64,000 nucleotides of DNA, from positions 1-64,000 of the forward strand of contig NC_031468.1 in assembly GCF_000006565.2 (NCBI RefSeq). Reading direction: 5' to 3'. The notes beneath the pieces were generated by a model. That model saw only the letters and a list, made by a program, of their open reading frames with translations. It was not told the origin of the DNA and searched no databases. A program made the translations under genes and the position numbers. This stretch comes from Toxoplasma gondii ME49 (Eukaryota > Apicomplexa > Conoidasida > Eucoccidiorida > Sarcocystidae). Shown here piece by piece: positions 11,951-24,100 of the stretch (positions are counted from its first letter, which is position 1; every line of letters starts with the position of its first letter).

Positions 11951-14900
11951 TCAGCTGAAGAGATCCTCTATAGGACGGTGTCCGGCACTGGCTGGGCGTT
12001 GCTGCGCCGATGGCATCACTACAAGACTTTCGTGAGACCCCTCAGGTGGCTGTTGGTGCTGTGTTGAGACCTGCCACATGCCTGCTGGCAATCCCTGTCC
12101 AGATCTAGCCACTATACTTCCTAAGCCACAGATTTTCTCAGAATCCTTCGAATGCATCTGACCGATACTGAAGCTGTCAGCGGCCTGTGGACTAGCAGAC
12201 GAACTATCTAAAGAAGGCTGGCTGACGGGCAATTGACTACTTGTTGATTGGCTTGACGGTGCCTGCTGAGGAACCTGGAGGGGGCCGTCGCGGTCGAATC
12301 GAGGCTGAACAGGCACATCGTCAATGTTCCACTCATCTAAATCATCCTCATCCCAAAATCCTTTCCCCTCAGCACCAATATCATCTGCAGTCCCAATCTG
12401 CTGCTTATTCGTCACGCCTAAAGTCTCGGGGCCTACCCCAAAAGGGCCTGGTGGTCGGACAGACAGCTGCAGTGTAGGAAGTGATTGTGATGGCTGAGGC
12501 TTTGGAACCGCAGATGCAAACCCGTTTCGACACTTGCTGTCCTGAAGTGAATCGGGAAAGGTCTGCCCATGTGCTTGAGACACATGCGGGTGAAGTACCC
12601 CATTCGGAGGTGAAACGGCCACTGGTAAGGCCGTTTGGGAGCACGCCCGTGTGTTTCCCTCCATTCTCAACGGTGTGTGCTCACTTCCACCGTTCTCTGC
12701 TTGCCCAGCACACGGCACGCTGGAAGGCACTCCGCAGTCTACGTTGTCGGGCTGTTTGCCACCAGACGATGACATAGGGGGCAACATTTGGCAGCCGCCA
12801 CCAGGCACAGTAGCTGCGTGAAGTGGCTTGAGTCCCTCTTTGGAAAAACCATCGCCACTGCCTCCGGAAGGACCGTCTAGGCCATTCAAAAGCTTTCCTT
12901 GGTGGTGCGACGCATGCCAAGACTCCAGGCCTACCTCCACCGGTGCCGAATCGGTCCCGTTAGCCAAATCCATCACTCCACTGACCGGGGGAAGGTTTTC
13001 CTGCCGCTCTCCGTTGTCTCTTGGACACTCGCCAGCATCGCCAGGACTTGCGGCGGAGATAAGCGGACCAGTGGGGACTTCCGGTCGCATCGGCGGCGGC
13101 GACACAAACGCAGGAATGGCCTGCGTCGACCGGACGGCGTGAGCAGAAACGGAGGGAACCACGCCACGTGTTACACCAAAAAAATCTCGACCTGGCTCTC
13201 TGGTCTGGCCATTTGCACCAGACAGGCGCGACACGGTTGAGAAAGGCCCCGCAAGTTGCCGCGGTACTTCAAAAGGGCGCTTCATGGGAACAGAAGCCGG
13301 AGAAGCACAACTGACGGGCGGAGGTAGAGAAATCCCACAAGGTGGTGTCACAGCGCACGGAAACGCAGCGGAAGGCGGGGCGATCGCGCTACCTGAGTCT
13401 AACGTAGCCCCGGGAGAAAATGAGTCTGCCCCTGTTGAAACTGGATCCAACTCGCCATCCGCAGCAACAAAAGGGTGCTTCATGGGAACAGAAGCCGGAG
13501 AAGCACAACTGACGGGCGGAGGTAGAGAAATCCCACAAGGTGGTGTCACAGCGCACGGAAACGCAGCGGAAGGCGGGGCGATCGCGCTACCTGAGTCTAA
13601 CGTAGCCCCGGGGGAAAATGAGCCTGCCCCTGTTGAAACTGGATCCAACTCGCCATCCGCAGCAACCCTAGTCACCATCTCACTGCGATTTTCTGGCTTC
13701 ACTGTCTCGTTTTCATGTGCAGACGAGGAATCTACAACACTCGGCGCCAAGTCACCGTTGCCACGGTCCTGAGACTCTACTACTGGAACGCTGTCTCCAG
13801 CATTAACAGCATCTACGTTAACACTAAACACACTAGTAGGCCGCGGCGGCCCGGCGCTCGCTTCGCCTGCAGGTGAAGACGAGAGGTCAGCGACTGGAGG
13901 TGACTGCATGAAAGGAGACGCTAAAAGCGAACTCGGGCTGGTCCCCTGATCAACTCCTAGCGTTCCTGCATCTGCGTGGAACTGCGAGCGGAGTCCCGAT
14001 GAACTTTCGTGCACAGGGGTCGTTAATGCCGTTGGGTAAGCATGCACGGCGGGAGAAGGACCGGCAACGGACGCCACAGCCGACGGAAGAATTGAACTTG
14101 TCGACGTCATAGAAGTCGACGAACACGAGGGAATTTCAGAAGCCTCTGGCACCTTGTGTGCATTTGACGGGACGCTGCAAACCCACACACGCACACCTAT
14201 CGGAAGGAATACACAACCAAGGCTTCAAATTCGAGATACCCCAGACTTCCGATACCGCATCGACTCCCACACCATCGTGAGATACCTAAGGCACAACGGA
14301 ACAAACAGACAACTGCCGACCACAAGCTGCATGCGATAAAACCCTGAACTGACTTGGGAATCACCAAAATACTCGTGCTGTTGACATCTTTTCTGCATAC
14401 CCATGTTTCGACAGTTCCACCAAAGTCGTCTTCGCGAACGGTTCCCCTCCATACCTCAGTTGACTGGGGGTCGCCGATGTGGCACCTCGAGAGCCAGCGA
14501 GCGAATTCGCCATGGCGACAGTTCCTGCGAGCCTCGTGGTAAGCTCACTGAAGCTCTTTCTGTGAAAATTCCGCAGGTCCGCTACCTTCTGGCGCGCAAG
14601 TGCGTCGGTCTCCATGCTCTTCGCTACGGCCTGTTGAACTTGCTGGACGGCTGCCGCAATGACCCCCGTGCTCATCAGGCGGCGGCCCACACTGCTGCGA
14701 GCGACGCTATCCGAGATGACAGACGAGCAGGCAGACGGAGTGGGGGGAAGAAGCCTCCCGCCGCCAGGGAGGAAGAGTGATCCGGTGGTTGCTGCATGTC
14801 CAGAAACAGTGGAAAGAGCGACTCCCGCCGCATTCGCAGTGTTATCTCCAGATCCAGGTGGGAGTGGGGGCGCCGCAAGTCGACTTGCACTGCTGCATCG

Positions 14901-16736
14901 ACTTAGGCTCCGCCGTCGAGACGCCCCGCCCCACAAAGCACCGAGGGCATGCACACCTGAGCCACTGGCTTCTGGCTCTTGCGCAGCCGCAAGTTTCTGG
15001 AGCAGCAAGTCGAAGTCGTCGAACACGGCGGAGGCACTCGCCTGGTCCCCAGTCTCTCCATCTGTCGGCTTGGTCTCGTTCCCCTCCACAGCCTCTGAAT
15101 GTCGCTGAGACTCCGCAGCCTCGAGAGCCTGCAGGTGCCGCTGCTTCAAACCCTGGAGCTTCGCCTGCAGCTGTTGAAGTGAGTGGAGTTGAAAGGACGA
15201 GTCGGACAGCGGCTGTCTTCCTCCGCTGCTCGGATTTGACGCCGCAGCACCACTGGTTCTCTTCAGCAATTTGTTCTCTTCCTCCAAAGCACGAATGCGC
15301 ATTGCATCTCTCTCTGTCGCGTCTCTGTGGAGTTTCTCGAGGTCCCTCACTTTCCGCTCCAGCTGCTGAACCTGCGCCCGCTGCTCCTCCGCCTCGTGAA
15401 GCGACGCCTCGACCACTCCGTTCGTCCGCATCTCCGCAGCTCTGTGTCTCTGAAGCTCCTTCACCTCCTGATGGAGTTGCTGAAGTTCTCTCTGGTGCTG
15501 CTCCAGCTGTCTTTGCAGTTCGCTCTCCTTCTCCACAAGCTCTTGCTCGCGCTGCTGGAGTTGCCGGTGTTCGCGCTGCAGCTGCTGGAGTTGCTGCTGC
15601 GCGTCGAGCAGTTCGCTGAAGCCGTCCCTCACTTGAGCCTGCAGGGCACTTTGTTCCTCCAGTTCCTGCACTCTCCCGAACAACTCTCGCTCCCGCTTCT
15701 CCAGTTCGCGCACGCGGTCCGCAGCCTGCCTCTCCTGCTCGGCCAGCTTCCCGCGGAGCTCCTTGAGCTCCGCTTCGAGCTCCATCGTTTTTTCGTCGTT
15801 GGCTCCCGGTCCAACCGCACCGTCGAAGTCCCCGAACGGTGTCATACCCGACCGCTTCCCCGCGCGCGAGAAACTCTGAGTCTTGGGGCTGCCAGAACGG
15901 CCAGCGGCCGCGGGTGTCGGAACCCCCGAATTCCCGCCCTTGGACTCGCCTAGAAGCAAGCGCGCGGCCTCTGTGGCGCGCATCCACGCGGCGGCTGCAA
16001 CGTAGGTTCCATTTTCGGTTTGCTCCCGCTGATGAATTTTTGCGTTCAGTCGAACAGCCGAGGAGGGAGGCGGCAATGACGAGACCCGCGTCTGGAGCTG
16101 AAGGGGTGGGACGCGCGGCCCCGGTCCTTTGCCGTTTTGGGCTTCATTTCGCCGACTCGAGTCGCGACCCACGCGGGTCTGTGAAGGACCTGAGCTGACA
16201 CCGTTCGTGACAGGCGCATTGGGTTGCATCCCATCTGAAGACGAGTTCCGCCGCGACGGGGGTGAAGCTGCTTCGCTAGGGAAAGAAGAGCTGGTTGCGG
16301 GAGCGACGCGCACCGCCCCAGAAGCGGGGAAACTCGGAACTGACGGAGGCTTCACTGGGCTTCGCGCGGAGAGCGCATAGTACGCGGGGGGGGGTTGCTT
16401 ACCTAAGGATGCGGGATGGGACGGGTGCTGCGGAGGACAAGAAAAATCAGATGACTGAGACAAGGACCCTGCGGAAGATCCGCTCACGCCTTGTGAGGAG
16501 ACGGGCGGCAAACGCGGCCGCAAATTCGCAGCGGAGAAGAGGGGAGACATTCTAGCAGAGTGAGGAGACCCAAAAGCGGACTGGTTGCCTCCAAAACTAG
16601 AAAGAGTGTGCTCGCAGCTCAGCACATGTCGAATCGCTGAAGGAGAAGGAAAAACCGTAAGAAAGGACAGAAAACGAGCAGAAAACAAAGGGTAAGCGAC
16701 GGCTGCTTTGATGTCGCGGACGCAGTCTTTTAGCAC
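11951..16736 (-). CDS. Large low-complexity coiled-coil protein, unknown function
   Basis: Two-exon model: exon 1 from 16736 down to 14455, exon 2 from 14174 to the stop at 11951. The junction is SQL-AG|GTATGG to GTTTGCAG|C, phase 2 into one base, leaving the frame open. The first in-frame Met gives about 1501 residues, but 16627-16690 looks like an intron end (pyrimidine run then CTTCAG), so the real start may be an unseen upstream exon or the Met at 16551. The N-terminal third is Ser/Pro-rich. Residues about 310-530 form a Glu/Gln/Arg/Leu coiled coil. A second helical segment (VQQVQQAVAKSMETDALARQ) follows near the end of exon 1. Exon 2 is almost wholly low-complexity, with a 66-residue tandem duplication and one acidic tryptophan motif (GFWDEDDLDEWNIDDV). 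No family is recognised. The coiled coil suggests a scaffold or tether, which is inference. Confidence 0.75.
12312..12366 (-). other. Acidic tryptophan motif in the coiled-coil protein
   Basis: Inside the otherwise featureless low-complexity exon 2, a short block encodes GFWDEDDLDEWNIDDV: two tryptophans and one phenylalanine embedded in eight acidic residues. Motifs of this general type are recognised by coat and adaptor proteins (for example by the delta-COP mu-homology domain and by adaptor ear domains). The motif is seen directly; the binding role is only a suggestion. Confidence 0.35.
13270..13665 (-). repeat. Two-copy 198-bp tandem duplication inside the coiled-coil gene
   Basis: Two adjacent near-identical copies with a period of 198 bp (CATGGGAACAG begins at 13283 and again at 13481). 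They encode two 66-residue units in frame in exon 2 of the coiled-coil gene. The copies differ at only a few bases (for example CCGGGAGAA versus CCGGGGGAA, and GAGTCTGCC versus GAGCCTGCC). The multiple-of-three period keeps the reading frame. The near identity indicates a recent or concerted event. Confidence 0.95.
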
Positions 16737-19225
16737 AGAGGAAAACAGTGTGTATCCTCAGCAAACGTAGACCGGCCACACCACGCGCTTGTCGCTATCG
16801 CGCTCGCAACCCACAACGGAAACACAAAAAAGATAACGCCCACATGGAGACGCGGGTCAAAACCAGCGTGTCGACTCCCCCGTGCCCGCTACACGCGCGG
16901 ACGCCAGAGGCGCAAAGAAAGACACACCCCTTGGATTCGAACAAATAGGAGCGCCTGAATTATAGCTGCCTTTCAGATTCTCAAAGAAACGTCACGAGTC
17001 GAGACGGCCACGCGCGTCCCAGGCCAAAAAGAAAGCTGCGAATTGGTGCCGCATGCCACGGTCTCGCTACAGCAATGTGACCTTGTTCCCGCGCGCCAGG
17101 CACCCAAGGCAAAAAAACCGAGACGAACTGGCAGAGTGGAGGGAAGAAATTGTGGAGGATCGATGCTGTCGTGCACGTGGAAAAAGCAAGATCTTGCACA
17201 GACAGCCGGACAGGGGGGATTCAGCGGACGTGGCGAACTCGTGCGAGTGGACGGCTGGTGCGGCAAACGATGTGGTGGGCCACTCGATTAGCTCCTCGAT
17301 AGAGAATTGCAACAGAAATCACAGCAACAAAGATACTGACAGAAAGGATCAGAATTCGTAGGGCAGTGAGACGGCCTGACTGGAGTAGCCGATGGTGCAC
17401 ACGTGTCGAGGGCACATCTGCGAAGGTCCTCCGTTCACTTCCCTCCACTACGCACAAAATAGAGCTGCTGCGAGCCTCCAAGCAAAATACACGAAATGTC
17501 AACAATTGTACAGAGAAAGAACCAGACGAGCAAGATGCCGCGATGCATTGTGCTTTCTCGCGACCACCCACAACACTCGCCTTTAGAGAACAGCGTTACC
17601 CTTTGCAGCGCCAGCCTCCCCGGCCCCGGCACGAAGGTCGCTTGCGGAACACCCACTGGCTTTGTGCCGTTTTCAGTCCCGGGTGGGGGGTGGAAGGGTG
17701 GAGATGCGACGGCACTTCACCAGGTCAGCTGCAGTGTTTGAGCTTAAGCAGCAAATTTTGCCCTCGATGCTCGAGATATCCCGTTTCAGTTATTGGAGAC
17801 CCGCTAAACAACACAACTTCTGGCGCCGCAGTCAAACACAGTCATTCGGTGTTTTTGTGGTGACTGCCCTGTGGCTCGGGCCGGTTAAGGCGATCGAGCC
17901 TACAAAACGACAGCAGAGTGAGCGTAAGGGAGTGCTGAGCTGTGGTGACTCGTAAGGGAAGTCTGCCTTCTGAATTTCACCGGGACGAAGCTTGAACGCT
18001 CGATGCAGGGTCCCAAGGATCCAAGGCTTTCATAAAGGAAAAACACCGAGGAGCAGCTCACGTCATCTTCCTGTGGAAAGCTTTCTGGTGGCGACAGGGC
18101 GACAGAAACTGTGTTTCGCCTACCAATAGAGGGGGTCGAAAATCAAGAGGAAAAGCAAGAACGGAAGCGGCTGTACAGCCCGTCCCATGTTCCCGTCCCG
18201 GGATAGAGTGCTGGCATCTGCAACTGACCATGACACCGTTATATCCATTTCGCTGTGGAAAAACAGGGTCAGGAGCGGGTGACAAAACATCGAGAAAAGG
18301 CTCTTCCCACTCCGCTGTTTCTGATGCGACACACGGCGAAAGGCAGCGCGTTGTGTGCCTGGGCTGCGGACAGGAACCTTAAACAAGGACGATAGACTTT
18401 GGTAAAACATCGCATGCCTCGGGTCCAGACAACGAGAAAGCCGACTTCAATTAGTCATGTCTGCTGTGGAACAAAGAATTTACTTTATGGATCAATGTGA
18501 GGTCCTGGACGAGGTTAGCTTTCACAGCCTGTCTCGATTCGCTTTGCCGGAGACGGCTCAGACAAAACACGACTGCCAGGGAGGGGTCCGCCCTGATCTG
18601 GGGAACTAACAGATCGTGAAAGACCGTTTGCTTAGCAGTAAAACCATTTGGGTAACAGGAATTGACAGTCGCTTTTCTCGGTTGATGGCACACGTGATTT
18701 CACCGGTGGTATCGGTAAATGCGAATCCCACAATCTGGGGAAGGTCGTGAACGTTCGCGAGTCCCCGTTCACACACTTACCGGGGCTGGGTGCCCTAATG
18801 GAAACTACAGATCCTGCATGTTGGCGCGGTGCAACGTCACATGTTCGCAACGAAGCCACTTTCTTCACAAAGAGAGGACGGGAATACGTAGAACTTGCGG
18901 CCCTTACTATTTAAATCTGCATTCAGTATAACACGTTAGATTCCCCCGCTTTTGCGCGCCACTTACTTCGGGGTACCTCGCAGACCCGACGAGGACGACA
19001 CTTGCGTTCGTCTACAGTCCCAAAAACCGCGGTGTCTGCGTTTCCGACTGGTATCATGTGTGACGGAACTACGGAGGGTAACGGGGGAATAGCGATGTTT
19101 TTGCGCTCGGAAGTCCTCCCGAGCCGGAGTTGGGACACACTGCTCAGACCGGAGTAACATTTACTCGAGGATCGACTGGTGAAACGGTTTCATTGGTTGA
19201 GACGTAAAAATCAACGCAACAAAAA
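16737..19225. other. Intergenic, no gene supported
   Basis: About 2.5 kb upstream of the coiled-coil gene, so it should hold that gene's promoter and possibly an untranslated or short coding first exon. One minus-strand frame (17571-17221) includes a hydrophobic stretch (ALRILILSVSIFVAVISVAI), but no clean donor or start links it to a gene. Plus-strand frames such as 17366-17863 have atypical composition and look spurious. Confidence 0.4.
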
Positions 19226-19305
19226 TGACAGAAGTGGGGTTCAAAGCCACGCCCTTTCGAACTGCGGCCTTAACGCAGCGCCCTAGACCAGTCGGCCACT
19301 CTGCC
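19226..19305 (-). pseudogene. tRNA-Leu (AAG), degenerate, probable tRNA pseudogene
   Basis: 80 nt on the minus strand that fold like a class II tRNA. Acceptor GGCAGAG pairs with TTCTGTC, with A as discriminator. The anticodon stem-loop CTGCG-TTAAGGC-CGCAG reads AAG (Leu). The internal promoters are damaged. The A box reads TGGCCGACTGG where TGGCCGAGTGG is usual. The T arm is GTGGC-TTTGAAC-CCCAC, giving a C-C mismatch and losing the invariant TTC of the B box. This could be a decaying copy or a diverged active gene; the double hit on both promoter boxes favours decay. Confidence 0.6.
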
Positions 19306-19840
19306 GTGAACCCATGTGGCGGTGGCTGTTTTTGATTTAACGCCAGGTTCACCCGTCCAATTTTTCTCCCGAAAAAGACACATTCTTTGCATCCTTTATT
19401 GCAGGTATTATGTCATATTGTCAGAGACTGAGCTTGGCTGTTCCAAAGGATCCCAAGAAGAAGCGACTCCATAGGTGGTGGGTTCTGGATGGTGTGCCGG
19501 CGGTATCGTGACGCCTTCACACGGAATTTAACTCGCATCACCTGCTGAAGCGATTTGGCTTCTGTCGTCAAGTTAGACGCGGTAAATAGAGATGCAGACA
19601 GCCACTCTCCAACTGAATGTGAGGTCAGAAAAGAGGTTCCCTTCGGTGGGGTCACCGGTCCTGGGGAATGATGGTTGCCACCAAATGATGTAAACGGCCC
19701 TTCGACTCGTAGCGTTTGACCACATCGAACCTCTACGCGTTTCTGCCACACTTGCTGACACATCCACCGATATAGTTCCTTTCCTTCTGGTGTTAACAAA
19801 AGCAGTGTCCCAAAACAGTTTTTCTGCTTTGAGAAAAAGA
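19306..19840. other. Spacer between tRNA-like genes
   Basis: Minus-strand open frames at 19413-19961 and 19573-19767 overlap the tRNA and are not protein-like. No other RNA gene was recognised. Confidence 0.4.
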
Positions 19841-19922
19841 CGACGGCGGCAGGATTCGAACCTGCGCAGGCAGAGCCTAATGGATTTCTAGTCCATCTCC
19901 TTAACCACTCGGACACACCGCC
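19841..19922 (-). tRNA. tRNA-Ser (anticodon AGA)
   Basis: 82 nt on the minus strand, identical to the tRNA-Ser(CGA) at 8640-8721 except that the anticodon loop is CTAGAAA instead of CTCGAAA. Base 34 is therefore A (read as inosine), and the tRNA decodes UCU/UCC/UCA. The acceptor stem, A box (TCCGAGTGGTTAAGG), long variable arm and B box (GGTTCGAATCC) are all intact. No intron. Confidence 0.96.
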
Positions 19923-21137
19923 GAAACCCTTGGTCGCCAGAAGCGTGGTCGTCAGAGCCACTTGTGGCAGTTCAGGTTTGTATCGACTCCGCGGTCGATA
20001 TCGCTATTCTGCCGTGTGCGGTAGTGCCTGTCCGGGTCCTGTGTTTATTCGTTCCCTGATTTTCCTCGACTTGCATTCGCAGCAACGACTTCTCGTGCGT
20101 GCTTTTGTACGTTGCCAGAGTTACACGGTTATACTTGCCAGCTTCTACAAAGTGTGTGGAGCCAGTTTCCGTCACTGGAGCTTCTTGGACTCTGTTCAGA
20201 TCACGCGCCATGCCGTCGCTTCGTTCGTGACACACATCTCAACCACTGCGAATATGTCTACGTAGCACTCATCCCCTTGACTCTAAGTTTCACGTACCCT
20301 TTACTCACATTTAAATGGCTCTAACTAACCATGCGGTTGTAGACGCCGCTCTTAAAGTTGCCTTTCTCCACATACTTCAATGATGGATGCCAAATGCATA
20401 CCGAATTCAGTTGGACGATTCGTCTATGGCTTATCGAGCTTTAAGGTCACACTAACGGCGAAAGAACAAGCAGGGGCATTCAGGACCGCTGGCCGGGTAT
20501 TATCTCAGAAGAGCTGAGCAAAAACTTTGCGGCACTTGCCACGTGCGCATCAAGCGTTGCATCTCGTTTTACTGACAAGAGAACGAGACAACGCCGAAAG
20601 GCGATGTGCTGCCAGTAGTTGACTCGACTCAGGATGCATACCGTCTTAACGCGTTCTCATGGTGGATGTAATACGTCTGCAGTAGTTTGAATAGGCTAAA
20701 AGCCAACGATGTTACCGATCATACTAGCATTTGAGGAGGAGTTTTCTCTAGCGGTTAATACGAGCAATAACCATAATCCATCTATTACGCCTAGAACATA
20801 ACCGGTGTGGAAATGACACTTGGTGAACAAAAAACAGAGAGTAGCCGACAAGCGCATACGTACCGCATGGCAAAGATGAACGCGTGACTGCGTGCGACGT
20901 TGTGCCATTCCAAAAACAATTCTCAGACAGATGATTCCATCCACATCTTTAAGTTTCTCATTCGCTAACAAGCACTTTTAGAAGTCGGTGGCTAGAGGTG
21001 TGGGAAATCGTAACCAACACGCCTGCACATATTGACATTCCTGAGCGTTCTGTGGACCAGCAAGAAGTTCTGAACACTTATATTTCGGTCCAAAGATTCC
21101 ACATGGTCCAAGAAGCTTGAAAAAGGATAGAAAAGAA
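19923..21137. other. Intergenic and 3' UTR of AP-4 mu
   Basis: No gene recognised. The right-hand part lies just downstream of the AP-4 mu stop codon and should include its 3' untranslated region and polyadenylation signals. The minus-strand frames ending at 20978 and 20992 continue past the true stop and are shadows. Confidence 0.45.
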
Positions 21138-24100
21138 TCACACCCGGCAAATGTACGAGGAAGACTGGGTGACATAGCGGACCCAGCGGAATGGACTCGC
21201 GACTCCGTTCTTCTCGGCGATCCGCAGGTAGCGCACCTGAACAGGGAGAACAGCGTAGACCACCACAACAGCGACATTGTATGGGGCTTATCGAGTTGTA
21301 CAACAGCATCCGTACTTCTGTCTTCAGAGAATTCTCCTTCATCTCTTGTAAACGGCATTTGTATCCCACAATTCTCCATCCGCCGAAAAAGACCACCGGC
21401 CACGCACGCAAGACGCAACTTTAAGCAATTCTTCTGTTCCGTTGTTTTCCACTTCTGCTCGTGTCCTTTTCGCCCACCTCATGTTTCTCTTCACTTGCTC
21501 TGAAATGCAAACTCGGAAGCGCGAACGACGAAGCGATCCTCGGTCGAGCGTATCTTTCCTCGTCGGGAGTGCGTAACAGGGACGGGTGGGGGCACATTCG
21601 CGTTCAGCTGTCCGAGGCAAAATCCGTAGATTTGTGAAAAACACGAGGAGGCAGGAAGGAAAGCGAGTCTACATTGCAAACACGCACTCCGATTTCAAAA
21701 AACGTACCTGCAGATTTGACACATTGAACATCGGGATCTCGAACGTCATGCTGATTGGACCGAATTCCTTGCGGTACGCTGCAGACGCTGTCACCGGTGA
21801 TGACGACGTGAATCGCGCTCGCATGATCATCTCTGCTCCGCCCTACAACAGAGACAGACAAAACACTACAAGCCTTCCAGATTTTCTCCGGCATTTCTGT
21901 GAGATACCGACTGACAAGCGCAGATAAGTCGCCGCAGTTTTTCCATCGTTACTGCACAGCACAGCTCCTGCACGCACTGTTGACCGGCATCTCGTCGCTA
22001 ACGTACAGTCTACTGTTATCTGCACCGTTCACTTCCCACCGGCTAAAAAGAGTAACGACCAGAGAACTTCCAAACGTAACATGCGCAAAAGCAATTCCTC
22101 GAGTGCCTGAAAAAAGCCGACAAGCCCCCAGGAATGTGATTCGTGCACTCCGTCAGACGACCATCAGGAAGAAGATTGCCGAATTGAACATCATGACGAT
22201 TGTAAAACATGCCACAGATGTCGAGTTCTCACAGTGTGCAGCTCTTTTCTGCGCCATGTAAGACATGCGACCTCGGGCATCCCCTCCAACTCTGCTTGAC
22301 CGCCCCTAAGGGAGCCCCGACTTTGACTGGTACAAAACATCTAATTTATCCACCGTTCAAAGTCGACATTAACAACACGAACATCGCAACTAGATCGTAT
22401 ATGATTAGCAGACTATACGCCGGAATTGTCTTGTTTCACAACCAGCATTTGAAACATAAAGAGCATAGCTCATGTGTCACGCGTGGCAGCCGTTGTGTGC
22501 CTTCGTGATTTCTCTTCGGCAGACTACCGGCGTTTCTCGGAATCTGCCCAAAGAAAAAATCAGGAAAGTCCCCCATCCGCCACGCGACTTACATGAAACT
22601 TGCGAATATTCCAAACGAGTCTCTTTTCTGCGGGCAGAAATTCTGCAGACTGAAGACACACATCGTGGCGAGACGAAGACAGTGGGCTGGGACTTTTCGT
22701 CTCAATCTCTTCACAAACAGGAGAACGCCGTCTTCTTGAAGCTGAAGACTCCAAGTGCCAGCGCCCCCCCGACGATGTGCAAGACCCCTTTGTCTTCTTA
22801 TCCGACCTCATTCGCTGTGACAGATGCCCAGGCTAAGCGTTACAGTGTATCCTTCCCTCAAAAGAGTTGTGAATGATGCTGGGATACGAGACGGCCTAAC
22901 CCCCCCCCCCCCCGCCGCCCCCCTCCGCGCCCTCAGTCAGCCCCTGCACCCGCCAGAGGAATAAAGATGGTGTGCGATGTGTGGAAAAAAAGGCCCCCGC
23001 ATTCCTCAGACTCATTCGAAGCGCGAAAGCCGCGAGACAGGAGCCTCACCTGGAGAGGGACCGGAGGAAGGAGTTCCGTAGAGCAAGCGACGATGCCCTT
23101 GGGAAGAGGAATAGACAGTGCCACTGTCGCCGCGTAGGTCTGCTCAGGAATGTCTGCCTTGACCTTCACCGTCAATTCGCCCTACGGAAGAATGCATGCA
23201 TTCACACTCTTAAGGCCTACAGCAGACGGCCTCGTGCCCGCGAAACCGCTCTAAACAGTGCATCCAGACCTGCGCTCTAACTCACAAGCAACTCGATGAG
23301 CATTCACTCGATTCGAAGGAGCGACAGCTGCGCCTCCTCAAGTACACAGAATAGGTAAAGCAAGGTAACCCACGGACCGAGTGGTCATGCAGTTAGAAAC
23401 CCGCGATACGGCCTTGCAGCCCAGGCGCCCCCAACGGTGGGAGAAACACCCGACGAAGCGTTTGTCGCAGAAATAACATAAAAGATGAGGGAGTTCTTTA
23501 TGGGGTACATCTCCACGGAAGGCACTGAAGGTCGCAAGTAGACATGCACTTCAGGTAGACACACGGGAGTTAACCACGTGCTTCAACCCTGCAGAGAGGA
23601 CTGGGCAAGCATGCAGGGTGGACGCACTGACGGGCACACCCAAAGCATGCAAGCAAAGTGATGGAGGAGGACGGAAAACGCTCGCGGACCCCTTGTGGCC
23701 ACACTGAGGGGGTGTGAGGCACTAGGAAAGAACGCAAACTCGCTTAAACCGTTCTTGGAAAAAGGGATGATTGCAAGAGACGCGTTAGCATGCAAAAAAC
23801 CCAAAGACACGACAGACTCTCTCCGTTTCCCCCTTCTCCAGTTAGAGACAGTTATACATATGTAGATCCGGAACAATTTCTCCAACGCATGCCGTTCGAC
23901 AGTCTTGATCAGACCGGTGAATTGTGTGTCCATGCAGAAATCTATCGACGCCCAGACACTCTGTTCTTCTGCACATTTCCAAGACCTTGCCCCCAGTTGT
24001 TGCCTCAGTGGTATTGCATGACAGGTGACTTCTATTACCACTGAAATCCGTAGGAGCAGAGTTCCCCGAGTACCGAAGCCAGTGCTCTACCTCGGGCAGT

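Noticed and set aside
14777..15987. Long open frames on the plus strand (14777-15619, 15327-15953) and in a second minus frame (15987-14842)
   Set aside because: They overlap the coiled-coil exon. Repetitive Gln/Glu/Arg codons leave all other frames open. The chosen frame has heptad periodicity and continues from 16736 to 14455.
20978..21418. Minus frame continuing to 20978 as the C-terminus of AP-4 mu
   Set aside because: The conserved mu ending WVRYVTQSSSY is in another frame and stops at 21138; the longer frame has no mu-like residues.
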